A DNA stretch of 64,000 bases from Panagrolaimus kolymaensis (taxonomy: Eukaryota > Nematoda > Chromadorea > Rhabditida > Panagrolaimidae): the NCBI GenBank assembly GCA_028622995.1, contig JAJQJQ010000063.1, forward strand, positions 620,001 to 684,000, in the 5' to 3' direction. Of the stretch, positions 46,290-59,251 are shown one piece after another. A model generated the notes under the pieces. It was not told the DNA's origin, searched no databases, and saw nothing but the letters and a program-made list of their open reading frames with translations. A program made the position numbers and the translations under genes. Positions within the stretch are counted from its first letter, which is position 1, and every line of letters starts with the position of its first letter.

Positions 46290-49200
46290 ATGTTAATTAT
46301 TAAAAAAATTTGTATATTTATTACTTTGATAACAGTAAGTTTTTTTTTTGGGATATTAAAAAAGTTGGGATAAAAATAATAATTATTTTTGTATTTTTGC
46401 CCTTTCTGTAGGTCGGAGATTGCTGTAGGGCAACATTTAAATTTTATTTACCTAAAAAAATTTTTTTAGGCCCTCCAAGCTTTTTCTTTTGATGATGCAT
46501 TAAAAATACATTTAAATGGCCATCAGGAAAGTAAGTAATTTTTTTTCTATCTAACTTTTTATCCTAAATTTTCCCCAAATTATTTTAGACACTTTTGATA
46601 ATTCTCAACCAACAATAATTAATGAAATTTATCGAAATAAACGTGAAATAAATTTTGATGCTACTTCGACGAAAAATTATGTTCAAATTTTAATTAATAA
46701 TGAAAATATAACTTTCGAACTTGAAAATCATTCAAAAAATTTATTATTATCTGAAATAATTATCAAAAATGACGAGGAATGCATTTTTCAAGGAAAAAGT
46801 ATTAAACCAAATAATTCTTTTATCATTGCTTTAACTGGTTGCGGGAATGATATGGTTAGTAAGATATTATTTTTTAAATCGTTGGATTTTTGGTATAAAT
46901 AATCTCTAAGGGAAAAAGTATCTTAATTAAGAAATTTTTCTGGTATCTAAAAGAAATTGTTTACAATTCATTAATTTTAAAAATTTTATCGAAGAAAAAG
47001 TTCATAAAAATTTTTAATCTTAAAACTTTCCTTTCGAAACACTGCTTTATTGAAAATATTGTATTGAATGGAAAAAACGGAAAACTTAAAATTTGAAATT
47101 TTTTGAACAAATTTCTTTAATAAAATGTTAATTATTTTATTTTTAGCAAGGCATAATTTTAACTAACACCGATGAATATTTTCTTTTAAAACCTCCAACA
47201 ATTCGAAATCTTTTTTCAAATATTTCCAATTCGCATTATTTTCAACCATCATCTTTGACTCATACCATTCAAAAGCGATCCGCTAATATTGCTAGCCATC
47301 ATTCAAATTGTGGATTTGGTAAATAATTTTCGATTTATTAATTTTTTTCCATAAAAAAATTTAGACACTTAAAATTTTTTTAGATCTTTCCCCAGACCCG
47401 TATCCTGAAGATAGATTCCATGTGGCTGAACCAAGTTTTTTAGCTGTTCATAAGTAATTTAATTTATTTTTCTGAGATTTTTAAACTGAGGGATTTTTAG
47501 ATTTGAAGAATTGGTTATTGAATTGGGTGTATTTGTTGATGATGCAATGTGGGCATTTTTTGAAAAATTATATGGAAATTTAAATGCTGAAAAAGAAGTT
47601 CGAAGATTTGTTATTGCCACAGTTAATAATGTAAGTTGTCAACCAACTGTCTCGAAATAATTCTAATATTGTAAATTCATTAAATCGTTTTCTTTTTTCG
47701 CTTTAAAACTCGGTGAAACAATTTTTTTTTTGAGAGATTTCTGTTATCCATTTTTTGATAAAAACTTAATTTTTTTCTCCTAAATTTAAAAAGTTTTTAG
47801 TGTTATTTAAAAAAAAGAAGATAGTAAATTATTATTGACAATTAATTGCAATTTTGATTTACTATCATAGGTAGTAAGTAAAACTCTTCAATTTTTTTTT
47901 ATACTTTTTTGCCAAAAATAATTAATAACTTGAAATTAAAATATTATTTCAAAGACTTTTTTTTGTGATAAAGTAATTTTTTTTTCTTCAGATTGATATT
48001 TTATTTACTCGAACAACACTAGATCCAAAAGTTCGTTTAAAAATAACTCATTTTGAAATATTAAAAAGTATGCCAATGCCTTTAACTCGAACATATCATA
48101 ATTCGGGAGATGTAACAAAAATGTTGAATAGTTTTTGTAAATATCAATCTTCAATTAATCCTAAAAATGATGCCGATCCAAAACATTGGGATCATGCTTT
48201 GCTACTTACAGGGTAAATTTAATTATTTTTAATTCCATAAAATTAATGGGTTTTTGTATGCAAATTTTTTTTAGATATGATTTATATCGAGATGGAGTTA
48301 AAACCATTGCAGGTTATGCTCCAGTTAAAGGAATGTGTGAACAAATGCAAAATAAAAGTTGCACGGTGAACGAAGGATTAGATTTTGGTGCGGTTTTTGT
48401 TATTGCTCATGAAATGGGACATAGGTAAGTAACAAAAAAAATTTAATTGCAAAAAAATTAGAATTTGTTAACAAAAAGTAAAATTAAAACACCCAAAGAA
48501 AGAAACAAATATTTTTAAAAAAATTCCCGGAGAAAAAAATTCTTTTCTTTTCAAAACTTCTTTCTGTATTTAGAAATCGGTTGCTTTATTCTAAAGTCTT
48601 TTACACCCAAAAAACAAAATTCCAAAAGTCAAAGACAAAAAAGTCTTAAAACAATAATAAAACTTTCTAAATCAAAATTTTATTTTGTCGGAGTGGAAAT
48701 ATTTTTTAAATCTTTAAAACACACAATTAAAGAGTTCTGAAAATTCTATGTATTTTCTTTTTTTTTAGCTTAGGAATGTACCATGATGGTGAAAGCAATC
48801 AATGCCATCCACGATGTTGCATAATGTCCCCTTCAATTGGAGCAGGAAAAACTCAATGGAGTGGTTGCAGTGTAAATGAATTACATGTTTTTGTTTCGGT
48901 TCGTTGAATAAAATTCTAAAAATTTTCATTAGAATTTGCTTCGAGATTTTCTGGAAGAGGAGTTATTAAAAAAATTTTTATTTAGAAACTTGGTTCTGGA
49001 GATCGACCATCCAATTGTTTAATCGATGATCGAAGACTTTCGCTTCAAGATGAAAAAATATATTTACCTAAAAAAGATTTTCCTGGTCAACAATATTCCC
49101 TTGATGAACAATGTTCACTTTTTCATGGACAATGTTGGAAGCATGAACTTCAAATTGGGCAAACACTCAAAGTAAAAAAATTTATAATTTTTTCCAAAAA

Positions 49201-50569
49201 TAATTTTTTTGGGTTACTGTAATTTTTACGTTTTGTTTTAGGATGTCTGCGATATGGTTTGGTGCACCAATGGAGAAAGTATAGTTCGTAATACTCATCC
49301 CGCACTTGAAGGAAGTTATTGTGGCCCAGGAAAAATTTGTATTGAAGGAAATTGTATTTCTGCAGCCTCTAAAAATATTGCAATCGTTCCAATAAATGGC
49401 AAATTTGGTGAATGGGATGATTCAACCAAATGCACTCAAGGTTGTAATGAATGTAAAATTGATGGTCAAATGAGAGTTAAACGATCCATTAGAAAATGTA
49501 ATAATCCATAGTAAGTTGATTTTAAAAAGAAACAAAAAAGGTTTTTCCTGAAAACAATTAAAAAAAGTTTTAAAAAATATTTAAAAGTGTAATATTTTCG
49601 TTTTTAAAAAAAATCCTAAAAAAATGTTCGTTTCTTCTGATAAAAAAATTTATAATTAACAAATATTTTTCAAAATTCGTCGAGAAAATATTTTTAATTT
49701 TAACTATTTTTGAAACTGTATGGAAGTAAAAAAAATACCAATAAAAAACTAAAGTTAATTTTTTTATTTTTTTAGTAAACTTAATGGCGGCTTAGATTGC
49801 ACTGGAAGTGATATTCGTGGAGTTTTATGTGGACGAGAAGTAAGTTTAACAACAAATATAAATTGAAAAAAAGAAGCATTTATTTATTTAGGTTTGTCGC
49901 GGAATGACAGTAAATAATTATGCCATTCAAAAATGTACCACATTAAAATCCGATCCAAATTTATTTTATATTGGCCTAAATGGAAAGGGATTACAATTTA
50001 TTCAAGCTCCATGCAAAGTTTGGTAATTCATTTTTCATATATATTTTTTTCTTTCGAACTCGGATAACTAAAAAAAGAATTTTTTAAATGAGTCTTTTTT
50101 GTTTTTAAGGTGCATGGTTGGAGCAAATAATGATATTAAAACGATGGCTGATTTTCCTGATGGCACTCCATGTGGTAAAGATAAATATTGCCTTCGAGGT
50201 GATTGCTTGGTGAGTTTGTATAATAAATCCATTAACTAAAAACCTAACAAAAAAATTATTTTTAAGGCTCTAACGTGCAGTAAACCCACGATCGTTGCAA
50301 ATCCTGGCGATTGCCCAATTCTTAGAGTTCCAAGAAAAGATCCAATTGCTAAACGTGAAATTAATTCAAATCCATTTCCAATCACTGGAACTTGGTTACC
50401 ATGGAAGCCATGGAGTGAATGCGTGTCCTCGGGTTGTGGTGAAATAGGAATAAAAGAACGTGAAAGAGAATGCATTTTTAAAGAAAATAATGAAAATGGC
50501 AAACAAAAACCATTTTGTATTGGAGCTAAAAGGCAGCGAAGTGAATGCATTCTTGAATGTCAAACATAA
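46290..50569 (+). CDS. ADAMTS-type secreted zinc metalloprotease
   Basis: Fifteen exons join in phase (46290-46334, 46470-46530, 46589-46854, 47147-47318, 47384-47453, 47501-47630, 47992-48212, 48275-48424, 48769-48898, 48986-49171, 49242-49510, 49776-49839, 49892-50022, 50110-50209, 50267-50569) to about 765 residues. A signal peptide and prodomain with a possible Cys-switch (HSNCGF) and a basic KR site precede the reprolysin domain. Its zinc motif HEMGHSLGMYHD (367-378) is complete but split by an intron, and CCIMSPSIG is the Met-turn. Then come a Cys-rich disintegrin-like part (HGQCWKH, CDMVWCTNGE), a degenerate thrombospondin repeat (GKFGEWDDSTKC), a Cys-rich/spacer part (VCRGMTVNNYA, CKVWCMVGAN) and a terminal thrombospondin type 1 repeat with WLPWKPWSEC. 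Acts on extracellular matrix; in C. elegans relatives guide cell migration and cuticle formation. Exon 1, a 15-codon signal segment, is the least certain part. Confidence 0.9.
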
Positions 50570-51842
50570 AAAAATAATCATTGTTTTTGTTTTTTTATAT
50601 TAAGATCTCTATCGTAATAACATAATAGCTAGCTAGCTGCCTAAAAAAGAGGAGTAAAAAAATAATAATAAAGATGTGTTTGAAAAATGGAAATAAAAAA
50701 TTAAGCAACAAAAAATGCCTCAAAATATTTGTTGGGTTTCTTGCTTCTTCTCTGCTTCAAAAACTTTTGGTTGTGGTTTCTTTGAAAAATTAAAATTTAT
50801 AAAAAGCATAAATGCTAGAAAAAGACGGTATTAAAGTACATACATACTAAATAAATCCAGGAAACAATAATAATAAAAAAAGTTCATCTTTGGAGACAAC
50901 AAACTTTATTGGTGGACTGTAAAGAAAAAATTCTTAAGTTTTATTGCATAAATTCATAGCTTACCTAAAATAATGTTCATCTATAAAAAAAGGTAAACTA
51001 ATGAGTTGAAACTTTATAAATTTCATAATGGTTTTAAAAAATGGAGCTTCAAAAACTGGTAAAAGTATTAATAATAAACACATGGAAAAATAATTGTATC
51101 AGTTTTTGTATAAAAAAAATTAGGTACTCGCTCTCGTTGATAGTCAAACAAAAAAAAACAGCCATTTTTATATGTAAAAGTGGAAAGAGATATCAAAACA
51201 ATCTTTTATTCATCCAAGTTTGATGTAAAAAATATTTATGTTTAGCCTATAAAAAATTTAGTTAAAAAGGTCTTTGATCGCCCAAAAAAACAAAATTTCC
51301 TTTTCCCTTGAAAAAGTTTCTTTTGCAACGAAAAAATTACCATACATTTCCATTCTCTTTGAAGCCTAAATTTTTTTTTCATTCATTCGTCACTTTCGCG
51401 TTTTTTGTGTTTCACTTTTTCACTCTCAAACTTCATTTGTTCGACGACGTGAACGCTTCTCTCTTATTTTTGGTAATTTATATTTCTTCTTCCTTTTTGC
51501 ATTAAAAAATAAACACTTTCATCGCTATTGGGCTTTGCGTTTGTTACTGATGCCTTTCCTTGTCCTTCTGCTTTTATTCGTGATTTCCATATGTTGTTAA
51601 ACTAACTTTACGCTTTTCATTTCGATATGGAACCCTTCTATTGCGTTCAAAAAGTTAATCATCCTTTTGTTTATCTGCTAACCGCTTTGTACTTCTTTTA
51701 TTCGTGCTATTATAATATGTCTGATATGCTTGTTTATTCATTGATTTTATTTTTAGGATTATTCCATTAATCCTGCTAGCTACAAAAGCCTCTTACTTAT
51801 CTCCTGCTTATCATCATCAATCCTTCTTCAACTATTGGTAAA
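50570..51842. other. Intergenic; no gene seen
   Basis: A/T-rich DNA between two plus-strand genes. The last 300 bases are less A-rich and pyrimidine-rich and end in an acceptor-like tract (TTTTTAG near 51758) upstream of the acyl-CoA synthetase ATG, suggesting a 5' untranslated exon. Confidence 0.5.
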
Positions 51843-54058
51843 ATGGGTCCTGTATGGTTCTCTTGGCCTAACAAAGGAGACAAAGTTGTACCACTCGTTG
51901 ATCTCAAATCTCAAACTCGAAAACTTCCTGTATGTTCTTTCTTTATATCATTTATTGGTTTCTAAAGTTATTTATACTTTCTGTTTTTAGGATGGATCAA
52001 GAGTATGCAAACATCTCAAAAATGATACTTTATGGACTTCTCTTTTTCCTGATGCTTTAACTCTTTATGAAGGTATTCGACGTGGTGCTCGTGTTTCAAA
52101 CAATGGTCCAATGCTGGGAAAACGTGTCAAGCAAGCTGATGGTACTGAACCTTATGTATGGATCACTTACAATGAAGTCATTGATCGTTCGCTTACTCTT
52201 GCTCATGCTTTGCGACATGTTGGTGTTCCTGTTGGTCAAGAAACTTTTATTGGAATTTATGCTAAGAATCGACCTGAATGGATCATCATCGAACATGCCA
52301 CTTATGCCTTCAATAATGTTTTGGTCGCTTTGTATGAAACTCTTGGAGCTGAAGCTTGCACCTACAGTCTTAATCAAACCGAAATTCCCATCATCTTTTG
52401 TGATACTTTGGTTAAAGCTAATAGTAAGTTTTCACTTTTGTCTCTTATTGATGGTTGTTAATCGTTATTTTTTTTAGACCTTATGAAAGAAAAGAAAAAT
52501 TGTGTCTTCTTGAAACATTTGGTCGTTATGGATGAAGATGTAAATGCTGAAGACAAAGCTGTATTCGACGTCGCTGGTCTTTCACTTTATGGTTTTGCCG
52601 AATTTGAAGCTCTTGGACAAAATGCCGCCGACAAACCTACTGCTACTCCTCCTAAACCTGATGATCTCGCAACTATCTGTTACACTTCTGGAACAACTGG
52701 AACACCCAAAGGTGTCATGCTTACTCATGGAAATGTGGTAGCTGATGCAACATCATTAGAATATTTCAAGCACACTAATATTACCTCAGAAGATATTTTG
52801 ATGAGCTTCTTGCCTTTGGCACATATGTTTCAAAGAGTTGTTGAATCTGGTATTATTTCTCAAGGTGGTCGAATTGGTTTCTATCGTGGTGATATTCGCT
52901 TGCTTCCTGATGATATCAAAACTCTTCGTCCAACTTTACTTCCTGTAGTTCCTCGTGTTTTGAACCGAATTTACGATAAAGTCATGTCAGAAGTCAACAA
53001 ATCTCTTCTCCGCAAAGTCTTATTGGATGCTGCTATCGCATACAAAACTCGTGAAATTAACCAGTATGTTTGCCTTCTTTCTGCTTTCATTCATTTTTTT
53101 GTTTTGTTTTCAGAGGTATTGTTCGCAATAATTCAATGGTTGATAACATTATCTTCAAAAAGGTTCGTGATCAAATGGGTGGAAGAGTTCGAGGCATGGT
53201 TACTGGTTCTGCTCCTCTCGCTGAAAACGTCTTAACATTTATTCGATGTGCGCTTGGTTGTATTGTTCTTGAAGGTTATGGTCAAACTGAATGCGTTGCT
53301 GCTTGTAGCATTACTCTTGAAGGCGATTCTACTCCTGGTCACGTTGGCGTTCCATCTCCATGCAACAAAATCAAACTCATTGATGTTCCTGAACTTGGTT
53401 ATTTTGCTAAAGATGATGCTGGTGAAGTATGTATCAAAGGAACCAATGTTTTCAAAGGGTATTACAAGAATGAAGAACAAACCAAAGAAACTCTTGATCA
53501 AGATGGATGGCTTCATACTGGTGATATAGGTAAATGGACTGAAACTGGAACACTCAAGATCGTTGATCGTAAGAAACATATCTTTAAGTTAGCTCAGGTA
53601 TGTTTTTTACTCACTTTTGTTCGAATTGACTAATTCTTTGTTTTTAGGGTGAATATGTTGCTCCTGAAAGAATCGAAAATATCTATGTTCGTTCAAAGTT
53701 CGTTGCTCAATCATTCGTTTATGGTGAAAGCTTGAAGTCCTGCCTCATCGCTATTGTTGTTCCTGATCAAGAAGTTCTCATCCCTCAAGCTATCAAGCAT
53801 CTTGAATTAACAGAAGAATCTTCATTAGAACAACTTTGCAAAAGAGATGATGTCAAGAAGATGATCATGGATGATTTGATTTCTGTTGGAAAGGATGGTG
53901 GTTTACATTCTTTTGAACAAGTCAAGGACATCTTCCTTTCACCAGAAATGTTCTCAGTTGAAAATGGCTTATTGACTCCAACACTCAAAACCAAGCGTCC
54001 TCAATTAAAGGAACATTTCAAGGCTCAACTTACTTCAATGTATCAAAAACTTGATTGA
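51843..54058 (+). CDS. Long-chain acyl-CoA synthetase (ACSL type)
   Basis: Activates long-chain fatty acids with ATP and CoA for lipid synthesis or oxidation, at ER, mitochondrial or peroxisomal membranes. Five exons (51843-51929, 51991-52423, 52478-53063, 53114-53597, 53648-54058) give about 666 residues, the ACSL size. The AMP-binding P-loop ICYTSGTTGTPKGVMLTH starts near residue 240. Further motifs are SFLPLAHMFQR, GSAPLAENV, EGYGQTECVAACS and the fatty-acyl signature DGWLHTGDIGKWTETGT with VDRKKHIFKLAQGEYVAPE. The C-terminus has LTPTLKTKRP with the conserved Lys region. No strong N-terminal membrane anchor is seen. A polyadenylation signal is at 54109-54114. Confidence 0.95.
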
Positions 54059-54750
54059 ATTGTAATAATACTGTATTTTATTTTAATCTTATTATGTATT
54101 CATTTGACAATAAATACTTTTGTAAACTGTTTTGTTGTATTGGGTTTCGGAATTTTTGTACATGCTTGGAAACATTAGACATTCAAAGCTTGTTGCTTCA
54201 TTTTAAAGGAATAAGAGAAAGTTTGAGAGGAATTATTAGATAGCATTACCGAAAGCGCTTTTCATTTATTTTGTTGCTTATTGAGTCTTGTTTTACTTTG
54301 AGAGGGATGTTGCATAAAAGCTCAAAGAAAACCTTTGCTTTAAACTAAAAATGTTGCGCTTTTTTGTTATTTATCTTTTTGGTAAATAAAACTGTTGATT
54401 GTAGTTTATTTTTCAAACAAGAAGCAAGAAATCTATGAAGGATTGATTGTTTTTCATCTAATTAATCTCAGGCATGCCTTTTATTGACACTTTACATAAC
54501 TATCAATTAATCAGATACATATTACCCACAAACAAGGTAAAGCTTAATGGTGGCGTAAATTTTGTTATCGAAGACACAGTTGGCGGCCGAGCAGAATCGC
54601 TTTCACAAAAACTCAAGTTTCTTCTCGAAAGTCGCGTCAGGAGCGTCCAAAGCAACTTTTCTTCTTTCATTTGCTTTTTTGCAAACAACAAAAAAGGTGA
54701 ATGAATCAACTTTGTTGAACGAAAACCATCCATCCATAAAATTCATTTTC
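54059..54750. other. Intergenic; trailer and promoter only
   Basis: About 690 bases between two plus-strand genes. Apart from the upstream gene's polyadenylation signal, no exon is supported. The frame running into the next gene has no ATG upstream of 54751. Confidence 0.5.
54109..54114 (+). terminator. Polyadenylation signal of the acyl-CoA synthetase gene
   Basis: AATAAA 50 bases after the stop codon in a T-rich trailer. Confidence 0.6.
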
Positions 54751-56394
54751 ATGTCTAATTCAGTTGCACCAGTACCAGTGAAATCGAAGAAGAAAAGGAA
54801 GAAGAGAAACTTTGAAAAAAGGGAAGTAAGTTCTTTTTATGATTATTGTTGTACTTTTAATTTTTCTTTCCTTTTTTAGGTACTCGTTGAAGCTGTTAAT
54901 GATAACCGTAAAAAGGTTAATAAATCTAAGAAACAGAAGAAGCAGTTACCGACGTTGGAAGAAATTTATAAATTTCATGTATCTCATTCTCCTGTAACTG
55001 GTATGTTTTCTTTTCGTTCGAGTTACATATTATTTATTTTCCTTTTTTAGAAAAATGGACGAATATTGCAATTGATCCTGGACGTGCTATTGGTGTTATA
55101 CGTACTATGGGATTCAAAAAACACAAAAATAACGAAATCAACAATGAACAACTTTTGGATTTAATATTTTGTGTTATCAAGCATCATCCAAATCATAAAA
55201 AATGTGTTGTCAAGCTAATTGAACAGAAACATGGTGATATTGAATTGGCTTCATTTATTAATCAACTAGATTTCAGTGATAAGCAACTTGATATGTAAGT
55301 TACCTTGCTTTTTATATGCTTGCATTATTTGAACAATTGTGTTTTAGCAAATTTGCTGATGCTGATCTTTATGAAGTTCGAGATAATTACTTGCCTCTTC
55401 CATTACAAGCTAAAGTATTTATTGTAAACAAAGTTCGACACTTGAAACTAGTTCTTCTTGATTTGGCTGAAGCTTCTTATTCGTCATATCCTTATGTTGG
55501 TTTTGATGCTGAATGGTGTCCTTATCTTGATAAACCGAGGTGAGTGTTTCTTCTTTTAACTTCCTTCTTTAAAGCACTTTTTCTTTAGAGTTTCAATCAT
55601 ACAATTAGCACTACAATCAATGGTTTACATTATCGATATGGATGCTTTAATGGAAGAAAAAGAACTTACCGAATTCCTTGATAAACTCTTTGGTAATGAA
55701 AAACTATGTATACTTGGTTTTCGATTCAATGATGATTTGATTCAACTTCGAAGATGTGTTCCAAAATGTAAGAGTATTATTCGCAAGCCAAAGAATTTGA
55801 TCTGTTTACATACTTTGTTTTCTAAAGCAAGTTTATTTTCGTTTTATCAAACAATCAATGATTTCATTTGTTTAGCTAATCGAACTTGGACGTAAGAACT
55901 TTGGTAATGAACTCGTTGGTCTTGTGATTGCTTCTAATGAACCCTTTGCTGCCACTCTAGAATCAGAATTGGCTGATATTGAAATGGGTGAAATCGGCAC
56001 TGTACGAAAGCGCAAAAAACCGAAAATTTTGCTTGCAAAGGAGAAAGATTTATATCAAACTGAAGAAACTGAACAAAAAAACGATATTCCTAGAAATCAA
56101 ATCAAAAATATGGATATGCAAATGAGCCTTACATCAATATGTGAACATGTACTTGGTAAAGAGTTGGATAAAAGTGAACAATGCTCTTCATGGGAAAGAC
56201 GACCATTAAGAATATCTCAAGTTTGTCATTTCTTTACTTTTGTTGTTAGTAATTCTTACATTTGTTCATTTCAGTTACGATATGCTGCTCTTGATGCTTA
56301 TTGCATTTTAATGGTAATGGATAAATTTCTTGACTATTGTAAAATGAAACATGTTGATATCAAAGAAATAATTGCTAAATTGCCTTCACTTTAA
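54751..56394 (+). CDS. DEDDy 3'-5' exonuclease (EXD3 / MUT-7-like)
   Basis: Seven exons (54751-54825, 54880-55000, 55051-55294, 55348-55539, 55589-55826, 55876-56220, 56275-56394) give about 444 residues. A very basic N-terminus (KSKKKRKKRNFEKR) suggests nuclear localisation. The exonuclease fold (RNase D/WRN type) shows Exo I YVGFDAEWCPY with Asp200 and Glu202, Exo II LGFRFNDDL with Asp at about 259-260, and Exo III LRYAALDAYCIL with Asp412 and the Tyr at 408. VSIIQLAL and YIIDMDAL fit the core strands. The layout, helical region before the exonuclease and D-x-E-W, resembles EXD3/MUT-7, which in C. elegans acts in small-RNA silencing. An insert (about 300-390, KRKKPKILLAKEKDLY) separates Exo II and III. 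Intron 5 needs a GC donor (GCAAGT at 55827) to keep frame. Confidence 0.85.
55827..55875 (+). other. GC-AG intron
   Basis: The only donor here that keeps phase is AAA|GCAAGT, joined to TTTAG|CTAATC at 55876. The nearby GT at 55831 would shift the frame and hit a stop within seven codons. Confidence 0.75.
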
Positions 56395-56665
56395 ACTCCA
56401 TTGTTACGTTTGTTTTGTTACATAAATTTTGTCTAAATAAAACTGTTAAAAAAGCTTGTGTTTATTGTGTGCGTTTTTATGAGTGGCAAGGAATCCATGA
56501 AAGGCTATTATTACTCGTTTATATGTATTTTTGCTGATTAAGAAAATTAGGCACAATCAATCTGAGATAAATCTTTTATTGACATTTTTTACATAACTAT
56601 CAAACACATACATACACAATAATTACAATTTTCCATATCATTATTTGATCAGCGTTTCTTTATTT

Positions 56666-58586
56666 TCACGATAAATCTACAATAGTACTTGGTTGAGTTG
56701 AAGCAATTGAAACAACTTCATCATGATTCATTTCATTGATCTAAAACAGTAATCATTAAACAAGAAAAACAAAAGCAAGAAAAATACAACTTACTGTATG
56801 ATTAGAAAATTGTTGCTCATCGTCATCAGCAGCATCAATAACATAATCACCTTCAATTATAACATCATTTTCATACCAATCAGCCATATTAAAAGCACTA
56901 AAAAATGAACATGTAAAAAAGTTGTAAGTCACCCAAAACAATTATCACAAAGAAAAGTGGTATTCTTAGAAGGTGCGATACTTATTGAGCCTTATAACGT
57001 TGTTTGATTTGAGCTTTGCAAGTATGTTGGAGTCCCATAAAATGTACGATTAACTTACGGATGTTCACCATTTGCAGCAGCATCAGCAGGTAGTTCGTCA
57101 TTATCTTGAGCATTCATTTCATTTGGTTCATTTCCACCGTAATTATCATTTTGAGCAACATTGCCGGCTGTTGTTGGTGGTGCACGAATAAGATCAAGTT
57201 CATTGCTAATATCTGGAAAAAAGAATGTGTAAGTTAAGAGCTTTGAAGTTTTAATCCAAGCATAGTAGTTTCAAAAACTTAACTTACTTTTAGTTACCAT
57301 AAACGAACAATTGATAACAAAGACACTAATAAAAAGAAATGCCACCATGATCAAGAAGATTATCAAAAGGATAATAACAAAAGTACCTAATTCACGCAAG
57401 CCTGTTTTCCTAAAAATTCAATTTGGGTTGCATGAAATCAGTAAACAAGCATCTTACAAATGAGATTCCTTTGCCTTCACAATAGCAGATTCATTGACAT
57501 TAAAAAAGGTTTGATCCATATGAATAAATGATGTATTTGCTTCCATTTTCTTGTATTCTTTATCAAAGAGAATCGATTGTTCAAGAATATTTTTAGCAAA
57601 TGATCGAAGAACATAGCGATAACGATGAGAATAATCTAAAATTATAAATATAAACACATGGAAGAATCAAAGGCTTGTTTGTTGTTAGTTACCCAATTCA
57701 TTAGCAGACGATAATGAAAGTTGTTGACCAAGGAAATAGTTGTGATTCATTTGAAAATCCAAATCTTCTTCATCTTCTTGAATCATTGTTGAATTGATAT
57801 GTATGACATTGAGGAATATTCCAGCTGAGAATGGTAAACCTGAAATACGAAAAGTGTAATAAACTAAGCATTGAAGTTGCAAGAATGTCAAAAAAGATAT
57901 GGTAAAGCAATTGGCTTTATAAAATCTTACCTTCTTTAAGCATATATGTTTCAAATTCGTCTTTACAAGAGCTTTCATCAATGGAGTTAAAGTTGAACAA
58001 AATGAAATTCTTTGGATTTGATGAAAATGATGTTCCAAATACATGAAAATAATAATGCAAAGATGTGAGAAATTCATCACATAAATTCATTTCATACAAG
58101 TGCTTCGATGATGATGAATCATTGCGTTTCAGATAATCATAAGCTTGATCCAACGTACCCGGGAGAAGTGTTAATATATAATCTGGCTCATCCATGAAAT
58201 ACATTGATTCGACATTTTCTGATGAAGGAGGAAGCATACAATCGATTGCATGGAAAAATTCAAGTTGTCGATGAGCCTATAAAAATGTTAAAGTTAGTGT
58301 AAGCTTTCGTTATCTTTCTTTATTCCCTTCAAAAAGAAACTATTCTTTAAAAATATGATAGGCAAAAAAACAAACCAACCTTGGGTGAAACACTGTCGAT
58401 AAAAAAGATGAATTCTATTGTTGAAACATTTAATGAGATTTCCATGTTGTTTTTGATTGGTGATATTCGATATTGGCGGCATACTTTCTTCTTATTGTTT
58501 TGACCATTGACGACGACGACGGCGGCGAAGATGATAATCAAAGATGAAATAAAAAATGATGAAAACCAAGAGAAAGAAGAACGCAT
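56666..58586 (-). CDS. Type I membrane protein of unknown family
   Basis: Eight exons (58586-58380, 58276-57931, 57839-57693, 57635-57458, 57409-57288, 57212-57059, 56897-56795, 56740-56666) join in phase to about 443 residues. An N-terminal hydrophobic segment (SSLIIIFAAVVVVNG) acts as signal peptide. The roughly 280-residue luminal or extracellular part has few Cys (VCRQYR, DCMLPP, LCDEFL, SCKDEF). A single span at about 301-330 (TFVIILLIIFLIMVAFLFI) is followed by a roughly 110-residue acidic, Asn/Asp-rich tail (for example DAADDDEQQF). I recognise no domain. Ectodomain segments IEFIFFIDSVSPK and KNFILFNFNSIDESS suggest an alpha/beta fold. Its end faces the exonuclease gene's end, 271 bases away. 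The exon boundary at 57059 is set by reading phase. Confidence 0.75.
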
Positions 58587-59251
58587 TTTTTCAAACACTG
58601 CAGCAACCAGCTTTCAGTCAAAAAAGTTTTGAAGAATGAACGAAAGTTTTTTCTAACAAAAAAACTTCACAAAAGTGAATCGAAAAAAAGTAGGAAATTT
58701 GCATAAAAGTATGTAAAAATCGCAAAAAATGAAAAGTGAGAGGAGCTCAAAATTATCTTATTTTCATGTGTTGGTTAGTTAGATTCTTAGTTATGGGAAT
58801 TGGATTGCCATTTTTTCTTGTATTGCATAAAATCCATCCCTGGATTGACTCTTTATCGTTTTTAAGTATTAGTTTGTAAAAGATCAACCAAAGCTCTATT
58901 GCTAAACATTCAAGCAGCTTCCATGTCTTTAACATTGGTGGATGCCACATTTTCCCATTAATCAAAACTTTGTACGATAACAGCAAATATTGCCTCCTTT
59001 CTTTCCTTCATTTCTAAATGCAACGCAATATTCAAAAATTTTACACTTTCCTGAATGATTAAGTTTAATGGAGGAAAAAAAAGCTTAATGTCCTGTCTAA
59101 TTCAAAACTACAAGCATATCCAAAACGTAAGTACCAATAAATTAATCCAACAATCTAACTTTATTTGTTCTTTAAAGCATAAAAAACAAAACAACAACGG
59201 AAAAATATAAACAGTTTTCTTTACATAAATACAATGTTTGTTGATAATTGA
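58587..59251. other. Intergenic; no gene seen
   Basis: About 660 bases between two minus-strand genes. A small minus-strand frame at 58753-58986 has no splice partners or motif. Confidence 0.5.
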
